A DNA stretch of 55,169 bases from Agrobacterium leguminum (GTDB lineage: Bacteria > Pseudomonadota > Alphaproteobacteria > Rhizobiales > Rhizobiaceae), in NCBI RefSeq assembly GCF_015704895.1, contig NZ_JADQWB010000026.1:1-55169 (forward strand). Reading direction: 5' to 3'. Shown here piece after piece: positions 53,672 through 55,169 of this stretch (position 1 is its first letter; each line of letters begins with the position of its first letter). The translations under genes and the position numbers were made by a program. The notes beneath the pieces were generated by a model. That model was not told where the DNA came from, did no database searches, and saw nothing but the letters and a program-made list of their open reading frames with translations.

Positions 53672-55169
53672 ATGACCATTTCCAGACGCCAGTTTCACAA
53701 GATTGCACTCGCCGCCGGGGCGTTCGTCGCGCTTCCGGGCGGTTCCTTTGCCGCTGCCGAAGAGCCGGTTTCGGGCGGTACGCTCAAGATCGTTTATTTT
53801 CCCGAGCCGACCCAGCTCGTGGCGATCAATACCAGTGCGGGCGGTCCGCAGTTTATCGGCTCGAAGATTTACGACGGGCTTTTGACCTACGATTACGAGC
53901 TTTCGCCCAAGCCGAGCCTCGCAAAGGAATGGAGCGTTTCGGCCGATGGGCTGGAATATGTCTTCCACCTGCAGCCCAAGGCGAAGTTTCACGATGGCAA
54001 ACCGGTGACATCGGCAGATGTGGAATTTTCCATTCTGCGGCTGAAGGAAGCGCATCCGCGCGGCCGCGCTACTTTCTCGCATGTTGAAAGTGTCGATACC
54101 TCCGATCCGCTGGTCGCGAAAGTGAAGCTTTCCAAGCCGGCGCCGGGCCTGATCACAGCGCTCGCCTCGTCGGAATCGCCAATTGTGCCGAAGCACATCT
54201 TCGAGACCTTCAAGCCGACCGATAATCCAAAACCCGCCCAGATCATCGGCAGCGGCCCCTTTGTGCTCAAGGAATGGGTGCCGGGCAGTCATATTCTTCT
54301 GGAGAAGAATGCGGACTACTGGGATGCGCCGCGCCCCTATCTCGACCGCGTCATCATCCGCCTCATCAACGATGCGGGCGCACGGGCGGCGGCGCTGGAA
54401 ACCGGGGAAGGCGATATTGGTCCGAACCCTGTGGCGCTTGCCGATCTGGAGCGGCTGAAATCCATTCCCACATTGAAGGTGGATGACCGCATCTATGCCT
54501 ATGCCGGCCAGCAGAACCAGCTGGTGATCAACCTCGAGAACGAATATCTCAAGGAATTGAAGGTCAGGCAGGCCATCGCCCATGCCATCGATGTTCCGGC
54601 GCTCATCGATACCGTGCTTTATGGTTACGCCGTGCCATCGCCGACGCCGATCAGCCCCGGCCTTGCGAAGTTCCACAATCCCGATATCGGGTTTGCCAAG
54701 TTCGATGTCGCACAGGCTGAAAAACTGCTGGATGAGGCCGGTTTCCCGCGCAAGGATGGCGGCAAGCGCTTCAAGCTCCGGGTTACCACCAACCCGTTCA
54801 ATCCGCAGACCTATTCGGATTTCATCGCGCAGGCGCTGTCGAAGATCGGCATCGAGGCGGATATCCAGAAATTCGATTTCGGCACCTATGTGAAGGTGGT
54901 CTATACCGACCGCGCCTGGGACCTTTCGGTGGAATCCCTCTCCAACACCTTCGATCCGACAGCGGGCGTGCAGCGCGTCTATTGGAGCAAGAACTTCAAG
55001 ATCGGCCTGCCCTTCTCCAATGCCAGCCACTACGCCAATCCGGAAGTGGACCGGCTGCTGGAAGCGGCGGCGGTGGAGCCGGATATCGAAAAACGCGCCG
55101 CCTTCTTCAAGGAATTTCAGGCCGTTATCGCAAAAGATCTTCCCGTCATCAATCTCGTCTCCCCCATCC
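53672..55169 (+). CDS. Family 5 solute-binding protein with twin-arginine signal (3' end outside window)
   Basis: At least 499 codons, open to the window edge. The start at 53672 yields a twin-arginine signal (MTISRRQFHKIALAAGAF, motif SRRQFHK) with cleavage near FAAAEE. Family motifs are GSKIYDGLLTYDYELSPKPS, AKFHDGKPVTSADVEFSIL and GSGPFVLKEWVPGSHILLEK. It is a paralogue of the 51262 protein (shared FDPTAGVQR-YWS and similar C-terminal helices). Matching permease and ATPase genes probably follow outside the window. It begins 38 bp after the DUF3088-like gene and is probably co-transcribed. Confidence 0.9.
   Translation, partial: MTISRRQFHKIALAAGAFVALPGGSFAAAEEPVSGGTLKIVYFPEPTQLVAINTSAGGPQFIGSKIYDGLLTYDYELSPKPSLAKEWSVSADGLEYVFHLQPKAKFHDGKPVTSADVEFSILRLKEAHPRGRATFSHVESVDTSDPLVAKVKLSKPAPGLITALASSESPIVPKHIFETFKPTDNPKPAQIIGSGPFVLKEWVPGSHILLEKNADYWDAPRPYLDRVIIRLINDAGARAAALETGEGDIGPNPVALADLERLKSIPTLKVDDRIYAYAGQQNQLVINLENEYLKELKVRQAIAHAIDVPALIDTVLYGYAVPSPTPISPGLAKFHNPDIGFAKFDVAQAEKLLDEAGFPRKDGGKRFKLRVTTNPFNPQTYSDFIAQALSKIGIEADIQKFDFGTYVKVVYTDRAWDLSVESLSNTFDPTAGVQRVYWSKNFKIGLPFSNASHYANPEVDRLLEAAAVEPDIEKRAAFFKEFQAVIAKDLPVINLVSPI

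Overview
The window reads as chromosomal DNA of an alphaproteobacterium of the Rhizobium/Agrobacterium group. The evidence is a rhizobial-type rhamnose locus (rhaRSTPQUK divergent from rhaDI), a RIME-like palindromic repeat, five copies of an alphaproteobacterial four-hairpin repeat, high GC in coding DNA and tightly overlapping operons. No tRNA, rRNA, CRISPR array, prophage or complete insertion sequence was seen; the first ~120 bases look like the edge of an IS481-like element.

Layout. (1) 190-11388: L-rhamnose uptake and catabolism. One operon runs leftwards (DeoR regulator, sugar ABC transporter, mutarotase, kinase); the other runs rightwards (a fused aldolase/dehydrogenase and an isomerase). 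The shared control region carries an 18-bp dyad over both putative -35 boxes. (2) 11546-13260: panB-panC, pantothenate synthesis. (3) 13411-26475: branched-chain amino acid catabolism. A leucine (liu) operon (isovaleryl-CoA dehydrogenase, both methylcrotonyl-CoA carboxylase subunits, HMG-CoA lyase, methylglutaconyl-CoA hydratase-like protein) sits behind an Lrp-type regulator. Facing the other way are a thiolase, an acyl-CoA dehydrogenase and the branched-chain keto acid dehydrogenase E1alpha, E1beta and E2, without an E3 gene. (4) 26823-28340: gpmI. (5) 28415-30898: a BigR-type sulfide/persulfide operon (Blh sulfur dioxygenase, BigR repressor, split YeeE transporter) with a clear AT-rich operator. 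(6) 31164-35915: a hydrolase/SDR/membrane-protein operon with a divergent GlxA-type regulator, then a FadR-type regulator and a LysE-type exporter. (7) 36231-43589: a peptide/opine-type ABC transporter (two permeases, two ATPases) convergent with an enolase-superfamily/SGNH-hydrolase/solute-binding-protein operon, whose promoter has three identical cores exactly 21 bp apart. (8) 44027-55169: a probable organosulfur scavenging region with three flavin-dependent monooxygenases of the luciferase family, a DszB (sulfinate desulfinase)-like protein that keeps the catalytic Cys/His/Arg, an NmrA-like protein, an M20 amidohydrolase, two paralogous twin-arginine-type peptide-binding proteins and a DUF3088-like CPHC protein. 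The last gene runs off the window.

The most novel-looking part is region 8. It combines parts known separately from aryl-sulfur desulfurisation (DszB-like) and cysteine-conjugate salvage (M20 deacylase, luciferase-type monooxygenase, solute uptake). Second is region 7, where the transporter, an unassigned acid-sugar-dehydratase-like enzyme and an esterase suggest an uncharacterised carbon source. Functions come from motifs read by eye; no database search was run.
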